From Cardinalis cardinalis (lineage: Eukaryota; Chordata; Aves; Passeriformes; Cardinalidae): a stretch of 64,000 nt of DNA. Shown here in pieces: positions 26,300 to 36,425 of this stretch (the first letter of the stretch is position 1; every line of letters begins with the position of its first letter). The position numbers were made by a program, and so were the translations under genes. Location: positions 7,220,568-7,284,567 of the forward strand of contig JACDOX010000008.1 of the NCBI GenBank assembly GCA_014549065.1. The letters run 5' to 3'. The notes beneath the pieces are model-generated. The model saw only the letters and a list, made by a program, of their open reading frames with translations, was not told the DNA's origin and made no database searches.

Positions 26300-26813
26300 T
26301 TAATAAGACATTAAAGGGGCCTGGAAGGCAACACATTGAATACTGTGCTCAGTTTTGGTCCCTGCCATGCAAAAAAGATTTGGTCAGGCTGGAGAGGGTC
26401 CAGAGAAGGTCCAGAAAGATTATCAAAGGACCGAGAAGCCTGCTGTGTGAGGAAAGGCTAAGAAAGATGGGTTTGTTCAACTTTGAAAAAAGAAGTCTTA
26501 AGTGAGACCTTATCAGCATCTCCCAGTATTTAAAGGGTGGCTAAAAAAAACAGACTCTTTTTACAAGGGAGCACACAGAGAAGATGAGGGGTAATTGGTA
26601 CAAGTTACTCCAAGAGAGAGTCTCATTAGACACTAGAGCAAAATTTTTCACAAGAACAGTCAGCCATTGGAAAGTGGTGTATTCCCCACACTGGAAACCT
26701 TTTAGATTTGTCTGGACAGGGTGTTGGTCCATCTTGTCTATACAGTGCATTTTCCAATAAAGTTTGGGCCACGTGACCCTTAAGGTCCCTTCCATTTAGT
26801 ATTCCATGATTCA
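26300..26813 (+). mobile_element. CR1 LINE, 5'-truncated 3' end
   Basis: This is a second CR1 fragment, in sense orientation on the plus strand. The frame from about 26336 encodes the typical C-terminal end of CR1 ORF2: IEYCAQFWSLPCKKD, then LERVQRRSRKIIKG, then EERLRKMGLFNFEKR (residues that match the CR1 pattern of a YC-QFW block, an LERVQRR block and an ERL--LGLF-LEKRR block). The 3' part keeps TATTTAAAGGGTGG, a degenerate CATTGGAAAG block, and the terminal AAGGTCCCTTCC...ATTCCATGATTCAC that precedes the CR1 octamer tail. About 515 bp remain. In-frame stops (after EKRSLK) and indels show it is inactive. It lies 5.8 kb upstream of the candidate first exon. Confidence 0.93.
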
Positions 26814-27658
26814 CTTACCTGCATAAGCTGTAACATATGGAATCAACTCAAGAGTATCCAAAGCTGGAACAATAGAAAAGCATGCTGGAATGTTGGAAAT
26901 ATGCATGCAACACAAATAAATTATCTTAGGAGGGTGATGGCACCACATCATCTGAAACTGTCAAAAAATGTATTACTTGGACAGTAATATGGCTTATTAT
27001 AGAAATGGCTGACTCCGAATTTGAATAAAATTTTGTGGCTATATTATAGAAAATAAAAATGCAACACACATTCTCTTTGAACTCATTTAACCTGCCTAAT
27101 CTACACTATCAATCAACAAGACCACTTGAATAATGTTTCTATTAAAATGCCAGTGTTGTTTATAGTCACTATCTTCTTATTTAAATGTTTTTACAGCACA
27201 TCTTGACAGTTTCTTTAAAAAAACCTAAGGCAGATAGTGAAAACATCAGGTGAAGTGGTCTCTTGGTTGAAGGTGGCATATTGATTCCCATGCCACCCTT
27301 TGAATCCCCTTACAGATCAATGAAGAGTTGCTGTGTGGCTGGGCTTGTAGTACTTTACTGAGATCCATCTATACCTCATACCTGGTTTCTGTACTAGATA
27401 ACATCAGGCCCTTCTAGGAAACACTAAGTGCCTTCTGTGTGATGTTCCTGCAAGAGCAGATGGTTCAGCCATTGCTGTGGAGAATGACCTGAGATTTAAA
27501 CTCAGGGTCCCAGTAAGAAATTGTGAGTCATTCAGGTATCTATGAGCTTAAGGTGTTATTGAAAGAGGAATGTTTTTGCATCCATAGGTGCTTAGGAACT
27601 TCTGGTCATATGTGTTGCCAGATGGCATCAGTAATTCTAAATGTATGTAGCAGGCTCT

Positions 27659-28597
27659 TCAGAAAATGCAATTTCCTGGGAATGTTACACAGCAACTGAT
27701 TTGCAGGGTGGCCTTCCTTGTGTGATACACTCCTGTGACTTTTGAACAGTCTTGGCATCCATTCTGTTGTTTTGCCTGTTTTACTTTTGCAGGTGTAAGT
27801 TTGCTGTCTTGGGCAAATGGTGTGGGCTCCAGGTACTTCAAGTAATTTTTTTTGATTGCTATTTTTCCTCATCTGTCTCCTTAGACAGTTACAAGTGCTC
27901 AGAGGCTCTTGACATCCATTCCTATTAGCACAGACTCTCTTGTTTTCAATTTTCCATTGAATGAAATGTCAGCAAATGACATGCCATGTTTTGCTGGTGC
28001 CATGCTCTGATTTAACAGGGCTGAATATGGCCTCTATCATCTTTCATTAGTAGGTGCTTTCTTATTTTGACACTGCTTTCTACTGACTTGTTGTGCTGGA
28101 AATAATGGGGACTTATAGAGACATGCCTCATATGTACTTGGCTGCAAACTGCTAAATCTCATGTTCATTAAAGGTGTCTTGTTGTCAGACATTACTAGCA
28201 CAGGTACTGTAAAATGCAGCAAGGATAGTACTTTGTCCATGTCATTTGTCATGGACAAATGACTTAGCTTTTCTTCTATGTAGGAATGAATTTGACAGTT
28301 GAGGATGCAAATAAGTTTGTTTTCTCCCTGCAGCAGTGAAAAATCCATGCTGCCTTTGCTCTAGGCATCAGGATATTTCTGCCTTCTTCCACAATCTACA
28401 TCCTTACCTCTCTTTCTGTCCTGTGCAACAAGCATAACAACAATATCTTCAAATTTGCTGTTCATCTGAGGCTCGTGCAAAATATCATTGGTCCTGTTTT
28501 TAGATTTTAAACCCATAAATGGTTCTGTGCATGTCCTTTTAAAAACTTTTTTTTTGCCTGATGTCTGAGGATTTAATTCGCACTGAAATAAAATCAC
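27659..28597 (-). pseudogene. Possible decayed single-frame coding tract, unidentified
   Basis: One minus-strand frame stays largely open from 28597 to 27659 (313 codons). I read six stops inside it, most of them clustered around 28037 and 27890-27845, where a random sequence of this composition would give about twenty. The first 185 codons have a single stop at 28361-28363. The translation is Lys/Ser/Asn-rich with hydrophobic stretches (for example LHFTVPVLVMSDNKTPLMN near 28170). I do not recognise a family, and there is no start in context, splice site, promoter or poly(A) signal that I trust. It may be a decayed retrocopy or old exon on the strand opposite the 32.6-kb gene, or a chance frame given how many windows and frames exist. 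Confidence 0.25.
28232..28263. repeat. Overlapping alternative hairpins
   Basis: Two exact inverted repeats share sequence: TTTGTCCATG (28232-28241) with CATGGACAAA (28250-28259), loop 8 nt, and GTCATTTGTC (28241-28250) with GACAAATGAC (28254-28263), loop ATG. Only one stem can form at a time. The pattern is consistent with a short segment copied in inverted orientation during replication. Confidence 0.92.
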
Positions 28598-29409
28598 ACT
28601 TAACAGTTAAATGTAATCCTTTTTAGCCTATTATAATTTTAAGGGGTAAAGCCTGGCTTTTAGCTACTATGCACCACTTGGAGCACTGGTGTTATCTGTG
28701 GCACTAGCCCAAATCACTTTTTGTAGGGGTGTGCCCCCCGCGATGTCTGTAGCAATCAAAGTTCACATTTTTTCTGATCCCAGATAGATATTTTTTCTTT
28801 AAGAGCTTGTGTCTGCAACAGATATAAAGTCTATTTCTGGATATATTTTCTTCATAGTTCCTTTGTAAAGTACTCCAGGGATTGTGTGTCTAACCGTCAC
28901 CAGATCTTGCTTAGTTTTTATGGAACATTGAAATAATATATTTGAAACCAAAATACTTTTGTAGCTTTTTTGCTTGTGGGAAAGGTTAGGCTGAGAATTT
29001 CCAGGTCCCTTAAGCTGTTAAGCGTTTTATGATCAGTTTCAGCTCACAAAGTTCTTCCATGCATGAAGACATGAAGCTTTAATGACTATGGAGTAAAGCC
29101 AAATCTTTTTTTATTTATTCATTTACACTAGCACCAAGTTTATTTTATGGATAAGTGACTGGTCTCAATGTCTGAATATGCAACTTAAAAAAAATTTATC
29201 AATATTCTCAGTAGAAGAATACAAGGACAAATCAGTCTTGTGCTTACGTACTATCTCTGTAGCTTTGGTCTTCAGGTTTCCAGATGTTTTTGTAGTAGTC
29301 AAATCCTATGCCAAATCCTATTAAAGAGTTTTGTGGACCAGTATTCAGGATGCTAAGGCAGGCTGACTGAGCACAAATTTCTTTACATACTTTGTGTTTG
29401 TTTCAAACA

Positions 29410-29467
29410 AATCTGTACTCATTTTAGTACAGATTACTGTACTAAATGAATGTGTTTCATTTTAGTG
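29410..29467. repeat. Nested and overlapping inverted repeats
   Basis: AATCTGTACT (29410-29419) pairs with AGTACAGATT (29426-29435), and the second arm overlaps a further pair, TTAGTACAG (29424-29432) with CTGTACTAA (29437-29445), loop ATTA. Immediately downstream a weaker AAATGA / TCATTT pair follows within 29443-29463. The core is one ~8-nt motif in forward, reverse, forward order. No gene is attached. Confidence 0.9.
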
Positions 29468-30760
29468 TGCCCAGTCTGTACCATCTCACTCCATTCACCT
29501 TGCTCTGCTGGATATTATTTCCATCATAAGGAATATTTTTTAGCTTTTGTCATATAGCTTGTTTCTCATACAAGGTTTATGAAATCTGACTGCATTTTTC
29601 TCGTATTTTTCTCAGATTAATTTATCATTATAGAGACTTTTGTCCTGGCTATGCTATCAAAAACATGCTGTATATTTCTATGCACCATGCAGCCCAAGAG
29701 GGAACAGTATCTTTCAAAGGTGGTGTTGGAGCTATGTGAACATTTGTCTTGCTTGGTGTCCCACGTAGAAATGCATTTTGGAGCAATCATCAATCAACGC
29801 TTTTTTTTCTGTTATATGGGAAATATTTCCCACTGTTTATAATTTTTGTCCCCTGAGTGTACAGGTAAGTGAAAACCTTTTTTATGGCACTGACCAGACT
29901 TCCATTGCTGAAGCTCTGCTTGCTTAGCAGCTAAGTGCCTCATCTCCCTTCAGTTCTGAGGCATTTTCTTGGTAACATGCTTGGAACTTGTCTTGCAACC
30001 CTATTCCAAATGTTTTTGAGATGGGTTAGATTGCTGTGTTGTGTTTGCAACAGTGGATGCCCTCAGATGAATGTAAGAATAGCATAAGCACATCTTCTTC
30101 CCTCTCCTGGGCTCCAGTAGCTTGTTCCTGTGTTGCTGAGCCAAAGATGGTATCATTATTTAAGACTAGTGGGTTTTTCAGTTGCTGGTGTCCAGATTCT
30201 GGCAGTGCTCTAGTGCATAAGAGCCCAATTTAAAAGCTTGCAATTGTCCCAGTTCCTTCCTGACTGGCAGTTCAGCTTTCTGATGATGCAGCATTGTCCA
30301 CTGCTCCCAGTTACTTCTACAGAGGTTTCCTCTGCATTAGTTGTGTTGCTGCCATTCTCTTGTTGCTGTTGTTGGGCTTTTTCCCTTTCGATGCATGCTC
30401 TTTTATCACTTGAGCACAGTTGGTGAGTGGCACTTGCTTTTAATTCCTATCCCACTTCCAGATGCTGAGCATTTTTTTTGTTCTGACTCCTATTGTTTTC
30501 ATGCTCAGTATATCTTGTAATACTTTTCATTGTGAAACATCAGTTTTTCTGTGTTCTGTCCTTTATCATTAAAATCTTTGATTCTCTAAAATATCAGTTT
30601 TTGTCTGGTCTGGGTGAATCGTTTGCTTGACAGATGTGAGTTATATTGCTGAGGATTAATTATGGACCTTCCAGTAGACCAAGGTCTACTTTGCTTACCC
30701 GGGTCTAAACCTCTCAGAAGTGTCTAATGAGGCAGTTGGTCAGAGATTAGTCACCTTATC

Positions 30761-30786
30761 TTTTGCCCTCTGCTTTTGCCCTCTGC
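30761..30786. repeat. 13-bp exact tandem duplication
   Basis: The unit TTTTGCCCTCTGC is repeated twice without mismatch. It lies in non-coding DNA 1.5 kb upstream of the candidate promoter and is probably a slippage product. Confidence 0.9.
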
Positions 30787-31132
30787 TTAAAAGCATCATG
30801 TGCATCTATCTATTTTTTATAGAATGCCTCACATTTCTGTAATGAGCCTCAGAATTCATCTGTTTTTGCCAAACTAAATGAAAACCAGTTCCATAATCAT
30901 GGAAAATACAAATATCCTTAAAACAATATTAACAAAAACAGTGTCTGCTGCTGCTATGTGTTCCTTGAATATGCAGACTGTTTACATTTCTGTTCATGGA
31001 AGGCTTTAGGTAAGTATGGAAATTTCCTGAGGTGCCCCTACATTTTACCAATTGGGAGTAAAAAATTACCTGCTTTGTAATCCCAGAGCTTCAGCCAAGA
31101 TATTTATTTATGAAGAGATGGAAAGCTGGCAG

Positions 31133-31198
31133 CTTTTTTTTTCTCTCTCTCTCGCTCTTTCTTCTTTTTTTTTTCTTTCTTTCTCTTTTTTTGTTTCT
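31133..31198 (+). repeat. Polypyrimidine low-complexity tract
   Basis: This is a 66-bp run of almost only T and C on the plus strand, including CTCTCTCTCTC followed by T-rich TTCTTTCTTTC blocks. It is a simple-sequence expansion. Such mirror-like polypurine/polypyrimidine runs can form triplex DNA, but nothing here shows a role. It lies about 1.1 kb upstream of the candidate promoter. Confidence 0.9.
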
Positions 31199-32199
31199 GG
31201 TCTTGGTCTGTTACTTTGCTTAGGAGACATTTTATATAAATTTAACTAGTAAGCAACTAATAATATCTGTTCTTCTTGCTACTGTACTCTTGTAATTGAT
31301 GTGGCCATAGAGGAAAGCCTCAGAATGATGTTTGCTTCCGAATCATCCAGGTTGTGTTAAAAATATGCTTCTCTAAATCTGCTGAAAGTAGCAATATGTT
31401 ACTGAACAAAAAGCAATTTTCTAGATCCAGATAAATTATTAAGATATAAAAATAAAATCTACCCTTCAGTGCTGCATAGATATTGGTAGGCAGACATAGA
31501 GAAGGTTAAGTAAATTAATTAAATTTTTAGTCTATTCTGTGAACCAGAATTAAACATGGAATGCAGGCTTCTGCCTTGAAAGTGCCAGCCCCACCAGACA
31601 TATAAGGGCTTTAATTCAGGTCAGCTCCAAATCTCTCCAGTTCCTACATTTTGAATAGTATTTTACTCAAGACTCAGGTACTACCTGTCAAATTCACAAC
31701 AACCACAATGAATTACGCTAATTTGGACTAAAGCACCCCTAATTCAGAGTAAAAGTATCCACCTGGAGATTTAGTCATAAAGAATACATTCTGATTACAA
31801 AAAGAACATCAATTTTAGAATAAACTCCCCATGAAGGAAAGACACACCTGCAAAGAGATTGAAGGTGGAGTGAACTAGTGCAGTTGAAATGCTGATGGTC
31901 CGAAAGAAAACGGAGTTTGGAGTGAAGTGTTTAAGGAGCAAATGCCCAAGCTCGCAGGGGAGAGGCCACGCTTGGCTGTGCTGCTGGTCCTCGCTGTGTG
32001 TCTCCCACAGAGGCTGTCTTGCTGGGGAGCTAAGTGGTTATAAGCGACCCTAGGGGAAGAAAGGTGGGAATCTAGGTTGAGTACATAGGTCCAATTTCTC
32101 TTTCAGGGCAGTCGGTGACCACACTTCCAGGCCGTGGGGATCCTCTCTATCATCTTAAATATGAGCTGAGCTTAGTCCGGGAGGGGGTGCATGAGTCTC
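31199..32199. other. Promoter-proximal non-coding sequence
   Basis: This kilobase leads into the GC-rich block around the first exon. Base composition changes from AT-rich (31.2-31.8 kb) to clearly GC-richer after about 31.9 kb. I see no coding exon. Inverted CCAAT (ATTGG) occurs just beyond the right edge near 32206. Confidence 0.4.
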
Positions 32200-32575
32200 G
32201 TGTGTGTCATTGGGCCAGCTGCAAGGGAAGACGGAGAGAGAGGATCGACCCAGTTAGATTATGAATTCATCTTGTCCTGATGAATACTGATGCCTCAGGA
32301 TTTATAGACGGATGTGTTCGTGTCTGAAGCAACTGCCTTGTGAATTTGCTGATCCTGCAGGAGCGGTATGCAAAACGGGAGGAGGAGGAGGCAAGGAAGG
32401 GAGGGTGGCTCTAGGACCCATACGAGCCTTCCCGAGCAGGAGGTGGGAATTTTCCTCCAAGGCAGCAGGAGCCCGAGCCCGGTCTCAGAGCTCCAGCAGA
32501 GCCCGCAGGAAGAGCCTGGCACGTCCCCTCCACAGCCGCGCACCCGGGTGGGACCAGCCCGCACCCCGCAGAGCC
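32200..32575 (+). promoter_or_regulatory. CpG-rich promoter and 5' leader of signal-peptide gene
   Basis: GC and CpG content rise sharply here compared with the rest of the window, especially 32360-32620, which is unusual in this AT-rich region and typical of a vertebrate promoter and first exon. An inverted CCAAT-type motif (CATTGG, about 32206) and a TATA-like TTTATAGA (32301-32308) precede the leader. If the TATA-like box is used, transcription would start near 32330 and the leader would be about 245 nt long. Two upstream ATGs deserve note: 32312 is in frame with the main start and open all the way to it but would lie upstream of a 32330 start site, while 32368 is out of frame and its reading frame overlaps the main ATG. 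The promoter call is inference from composition and position. No transcript data are available here. Confidence 0.5.
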
Positions 32576-32618
32576 ATGAACCGGCTGCCGCAGCTGCTGC
32601 TGTGGGTCACCGCAGTGG
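32576..32618 (+). CDS. First coding exon, signal peptide, protein unidentified
   Basis: The ATG at 32576 has a purine at -3 (GCC-ATG-A). It opens 14 complete codons, MNRLPQLLLWVTAV, plus the first base of a fifteenth, ending at a strong splice donor (G|GTAAGG, intron from 32619). Residue 3 is Arg and residues 4-14 are hydrophobic, which matches the n- and h-regions of a secretory signal peptide. A short first exon carrying the signal peptide and ending in phase 1 is a common design of vertebrate genes for secreted, extracellular-matrix and type I membrane proteins. The residual codon starts with G, so residue 15 is Gly, Ala, Val, Asp or Glu. I do not recognise the protein from these residues and give no symbol. 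Reading through the donor gives KELIFHPSRL, which is less protein-like. The alternative start at 32312 would add 88 basic, Arg/Ser/Pro-rich residues and would place the hydrophobic stretch internally, so 32576 is preferred. No second exon is visible in the remaining 31.4 kb. Confidence 0.55.
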
Positions 32619-32740
32619 GTAAGGAACTTATTTTTCATCCCTCTCGTCTCCTTATTTTGCAAAGTCCCACTTCTACCCAGAGGCTCAGACTTATTTTATT
32701 GCCCCTTCCCTTTTACCTTTTTTACCTTTTACCTTACCTT

Positions 32741-32778
32741 CAGGTAAAATAATAATTTTACCTGAAAATTATTATTTT
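32741..32778. repeat. Overlapping hairpins just inside intron 1
   Basis: CAGGTAAAAT (32741-32750) pairs exactly with ATTTTACCTG (32755-32764), loop AATA. In competition, AAAATAATAATTTT (32746-32759) pairs exactly with AAAATTATTATTTT (32765-32778), loop ACCTG. The stretch before it (32711-32740) repeats the ACCTTTT / ACCTTACCTT motif, which is complementary to AGGTAAA. The cluster starts 123 nt after the splice donor. It includes a CAG-GTAAAA sequence that resembles a weak second donor and would be buried in the stem in RNA. Confidence 0.93.
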
Positions 32779-34904
32779 CAGAGCAGTAGGGAAAAAAGGA
32801 GGGTTGGGGTTTGAAAGTGCTGGCATGAAACATATGTGAAGCGGGTGACATGGAGGAAAACAAACCTTGATTGTAAGTAAATTTTGTTCACCGAAATGAA
32901 TAGGCAATCTGTAGTTTTAGAAAAACTGCTGCTGTCGAGGCTCTGAGGCTGGATGCAGGCAGTCGCTGTACAAGGGTTTGGCATGAAACTAACAGCTATA
33001 CTCGAGGACCATTTTTCTTCTCTGGCTGCTGGATTGTTTTCTTAGGGGCTGTTTTGGAGAGGGGATAAGAGTAATGCTCCAGGAGCAGTGGAGGTTGCTT
33101 ACAGGAGAAGGTGTAGTTCGGAGAGGATGCTTTGTCTAAGCAGAGAGATAAGGGACACGGATAAAGAGAGGAGTAAGTACTGGGACTATGAAGGGGGGCT
33201 CCCACCTAGAAAGTGGTTCTCAGGCTAAGTTTTGAAAGGAATCTTTGTGCCGCTCTGTTTGTCACTGTCAGCTTTGGTTCTGAAGTACAACGAAAGAAAA
33301 GAAGTGGCAGTAGGAGAGAAGAAGAGGGATATTAGGAGGGAAGCTGCAGGAATAGGAGAGAAGTGGGGAGGTGGCAGCATGCATGCAACCAATGACGGGA
33401 GAAAAAGTAGGAGTGGGACGCATATACTAGATGTGTACAGTGGCAAGCAAATATGTNATGAATATTAGGAAAGAAATGCCTCTATCAGGACACACTGAAC
33501 TTCTCAGAGAGCTGTAGTTACAGTAGTACCCCCAGTGTAGATACAGTGACTACAATGTGACCCTTAGACAGGACCAGGAGACACTTTGTATTTTTCAGAG
33601 TAACAGAGAGACGTAGCTGGTGTAACTTGCAGGCTGGAAAGGAGGAAAGGCAAACAGGTTGTGGGGTGCTGCAGCTAGCTCTTGCTAGAGCAGTGCACTT
33701 CTACTCTCTGGCTAAATGATGAACTTGTATATATTTACTTTTATATGCAGACACACTGGGACGTCAGTTTCTAGCAGGTTTTATAATTTATTTCTATTTA
33801 CAATTGCATGCCAAGGCATAGTACAGAGTTTTTGAGTTCAGGCTTTTTGTGGCCTTTTATTTCTGTTGGGAGGAAGGAAGTTGTTTTACTGTTGAAAGGT
33901 CCCAGGACAAGTGTACCTCATGCAAGCAGAGCTGTATGTCCCTACCTCAGCTTTCATGGCATGTGGTCTCATCAAGAATTGCTAACTATCTTTCCAGTGT
34001 TTTTGGTGAAGAGGCTTTCAACATGCAAGTAACGTTAATGTAAGGAATAATAATTATATTTGCTGCATATCCAAGTCTGTGATATGAAGCATGTCTGTAT
34101 TAGGAAAGAAATTTTAAAAAGGGTGTGTTACAGAGAGAGTAAGTAAAGAGCTAAATGGAAATAAGCGTACATTTTACAATCTCTGTCCAATCTTCTGCCA
34201 AAAATAATCTCAATCACTGGAGGAGATTTCAATGCATGAGCATTTAACTATGCAGCTGCTGTCATAGTCTTCACATGGAGGTTGCTTGCCTCACTATGNA
34301 GGCTATTGTGGTCAGCTCTCAGATTATATTAGTTTAAAAACCACTTGTATTTTGCTGTACAATTTTTACTGGAGCATATTCTTGGAGTGGTTTTACATCT
34401 CCTTCTTTATTTGGAAAGTCTAAGATCTAAGTGATGAAGGATTTTGCAGGTCTCCTTCTCACTCTTTTATTTTCCTGGCTGGCATATGTATTTCTAATGA
34501 GCTCTATCATAAAAGGATGATTTCAGAGTTCCCATCCACTGATAATTTTTTGCACATGGAAACACTGAATGATGTTGCAAGTCCTCTTGGTGCAAAAATT
34601 AAGACACTATGAGAAAATTCAGAAGGTTGTAGAGAACAATAGCAGGAAAAAACCCTCAGAAAAAGAAGCACCAAACCAAAGGTAAAAAAAACAGGAAAAT
34701 ACTTAATCCACAGGTATACATTGTTCAGTGTCAAAGCAACTTCACAGTCTTTTTGAGGCTGAGGTTGCACACTAGCCTCAGCTCTCAGGAGGTGGTTGGG
34801 AAGAAGGTGAAAAAAAGCCACTACATGAATGTCTGGGAGAATTTTCTTTTTATTTTAAGCACCAGCATTACTTTGAACCTTCGTATTGGATTATATTCTT
34901 TTGA

Positions 34905-35291
34905 TTACTTGAGCTTGGTAGGGAGTAGGTAGGTCAGTCCTTTTCTGTTCTGTGAGAAACCAGGCTGTGCTTGGCTAGATCTCATACTCTTGCCTTGGAA
35001 TGTGGAGAGCCAACTATCTGCAAAATTACAGAACAGCATGCATCCTGAGCAAACTTCAAACACCTTTCCAAATGTTTGGTCATGTTTATGTCGTTGCTCA
35101 GAGTGTAGCTGTTGAGTATAACCACAGTCCATGAGATAATATTGATAGAGGCACTTTGTCAGGATTTCTTTAGAGTCCCTTCCAACGCTTGCAGTGCAGC
35201 CATCACAGAATAGGGTAACAGGTTTAATTTCAGCCCAGTGAATAGTTATGGTTTTGGGTTTTGTTGAATCCTTTATGAGGCAGAGAAGCAT
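34905..35291 (-). other. 128-codon open frame, function unknown
   Basis: An uninterrupted minus-strand frame of 128 codons. The translation is Cys-rich (for example TLFCDGCTAS and VCSGCMLFC) and otherwise ordinary. There is no promoter, no start in good context, no splice signal of note and no recognised domain. It lies in the probable intron of the plus-strand gene. I consider chance the most likely explanation. Confidence 0.12.
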
Positions 35292-36149
35292 AGGAAGGTT
35301 GATGGCAGATTTAGGAGTAAGACATTGTGGAATGGTATATCAGCATGGCAATGATGGACATCCCATTCCTGGGTGCTTGCATTTGTCTAACTAACAGTTT
35401 TCAGAAGCCCCAAACATTTTCTTTCTCTCCCTGGATTTATATATCTCTCAGGACTGAGTTGGCCTCTTTTGTAGAAGGAATATAAAATGTCTTAAGTTTA
35501 GCCAGTCCACACGTGCAGGAAGATACAGGAGTACCTTAATTTGTTGTTAGCCAACTTAAAATAAACCAGTGCATCTATTTNACTTAGACAAACCTTTAGT
35601 GCTTTGTGTATCCCTTTGTTGGAGGAGAGCATGCCAAGTGTGGAAGGGATGGGACCNTGTGTTCTCTTTTGTCTCTTCATTGAAGAACTTTTTTCTTATT
35701 TTCTTCTTCTTGTGCCTATCTCTGCTCAGTTAAAGTAGCACACAGGTACAGTAGTGATTTCACTTAAATGGTTCCAACCAGAAGAATATTGAATGATCCT
35801 TGAAATTTGTCTTAGGAGTTGTATCCACAGTCCTTTATTGTGCAAAGGACAGCATGTCTCCATATACTGTGCCTAGTCTGAATATCCAATTCAAGGCACT
35901 ATGGCTGTCACTGAAAGTCAAATATGGGGTGGATGCCTTGAAAGGAAAACAAGACAGTTCTTTTTAAGTTGCAGACATTACAAAGTTGAGGGCTCTTTGA
36001 AACGCAGTGCAAAAGGATATGATAAATTTATGGGAATCCCAGTAAGGGAGCCCATGCAGAGAAAAACCAGTGATTTCTAAACTGCATCAGGAGGGAGNAC
36101 TAAGTTGGAGGAGGTAGAAATCAGATAGTTGTGGAAGGACAGAATGTAA

Positions 36150-36425
36150 GAAAANAAAGATAGTGCAGAAGGTAGTCTCACACCTGAGGAGCTGCAGCTG
36201 TACTGATCACCAAAGATTAGGAACAGGCCTGCCCTTAATAGGCCACAGCTGTGTCCGATAAGAAGATGAGTGCTACAAAAGAGTGGGNTAGCTGGGTGAG
36301 GAGAGAGTTGGAGTGTGTTGGCTGTGCTGTGAAGAAGAAGAAGGAGTCAGTGCTGTGAGGAGCTGCTCATGAGAAATCACCCGGAAGGTTATGGAACTTT
36401 GGCAATAAGATGACAACAGATAGTG
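36150..36425 (+). mobile_element. LTR-like repeat relic, possibly solo LTR
   Basis: This block is locally GC-richer and ordered like an endogenous retroviral LTR on the plus strand: a region with CACCTGAGGAGCTGCAGCTG and CCTTAATAGGCCACAGCTGTG, then a TATA-like GTGCTACAAAAGAG around 36270, a purine-rich downstream part, and a poly(A)-like CAATAAGA about 130 bp later (36402-36409). It resembles interspersed avian LTR sequences I have seen. Neither the terminal TG...CA nor a target-site duplication could be fixed, and no gag, pol or env sequence lies next to it, so if it is an LTR it is solitary or truncated. Subfamily is unknown. Confidence 0.4.

Larger units (their letters stand above)
26814..31132. 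other. Non-coding stretch upstream of promoter
   Basis: About 4.3 kb without a supported gene. It holds two hairpin clusters (28232-28263 and 29410-29467), a 13-bp tandem duplication (30761-30786) and the minus-strand coding-like tract at 28597-27659. No single ambiguous base occurs anywhere in this stretch, unlike most of the window. No CpG island or repeat family was recognised. Confidence 0.45.

Noticed and set aside
35160..35225. CR1-tail-like TAGAGTCCCTTCCAACGC
   Set aside because: Only a short match to the CR1 3' end, without the preceding ORF2 or the terminal octamer repeat.
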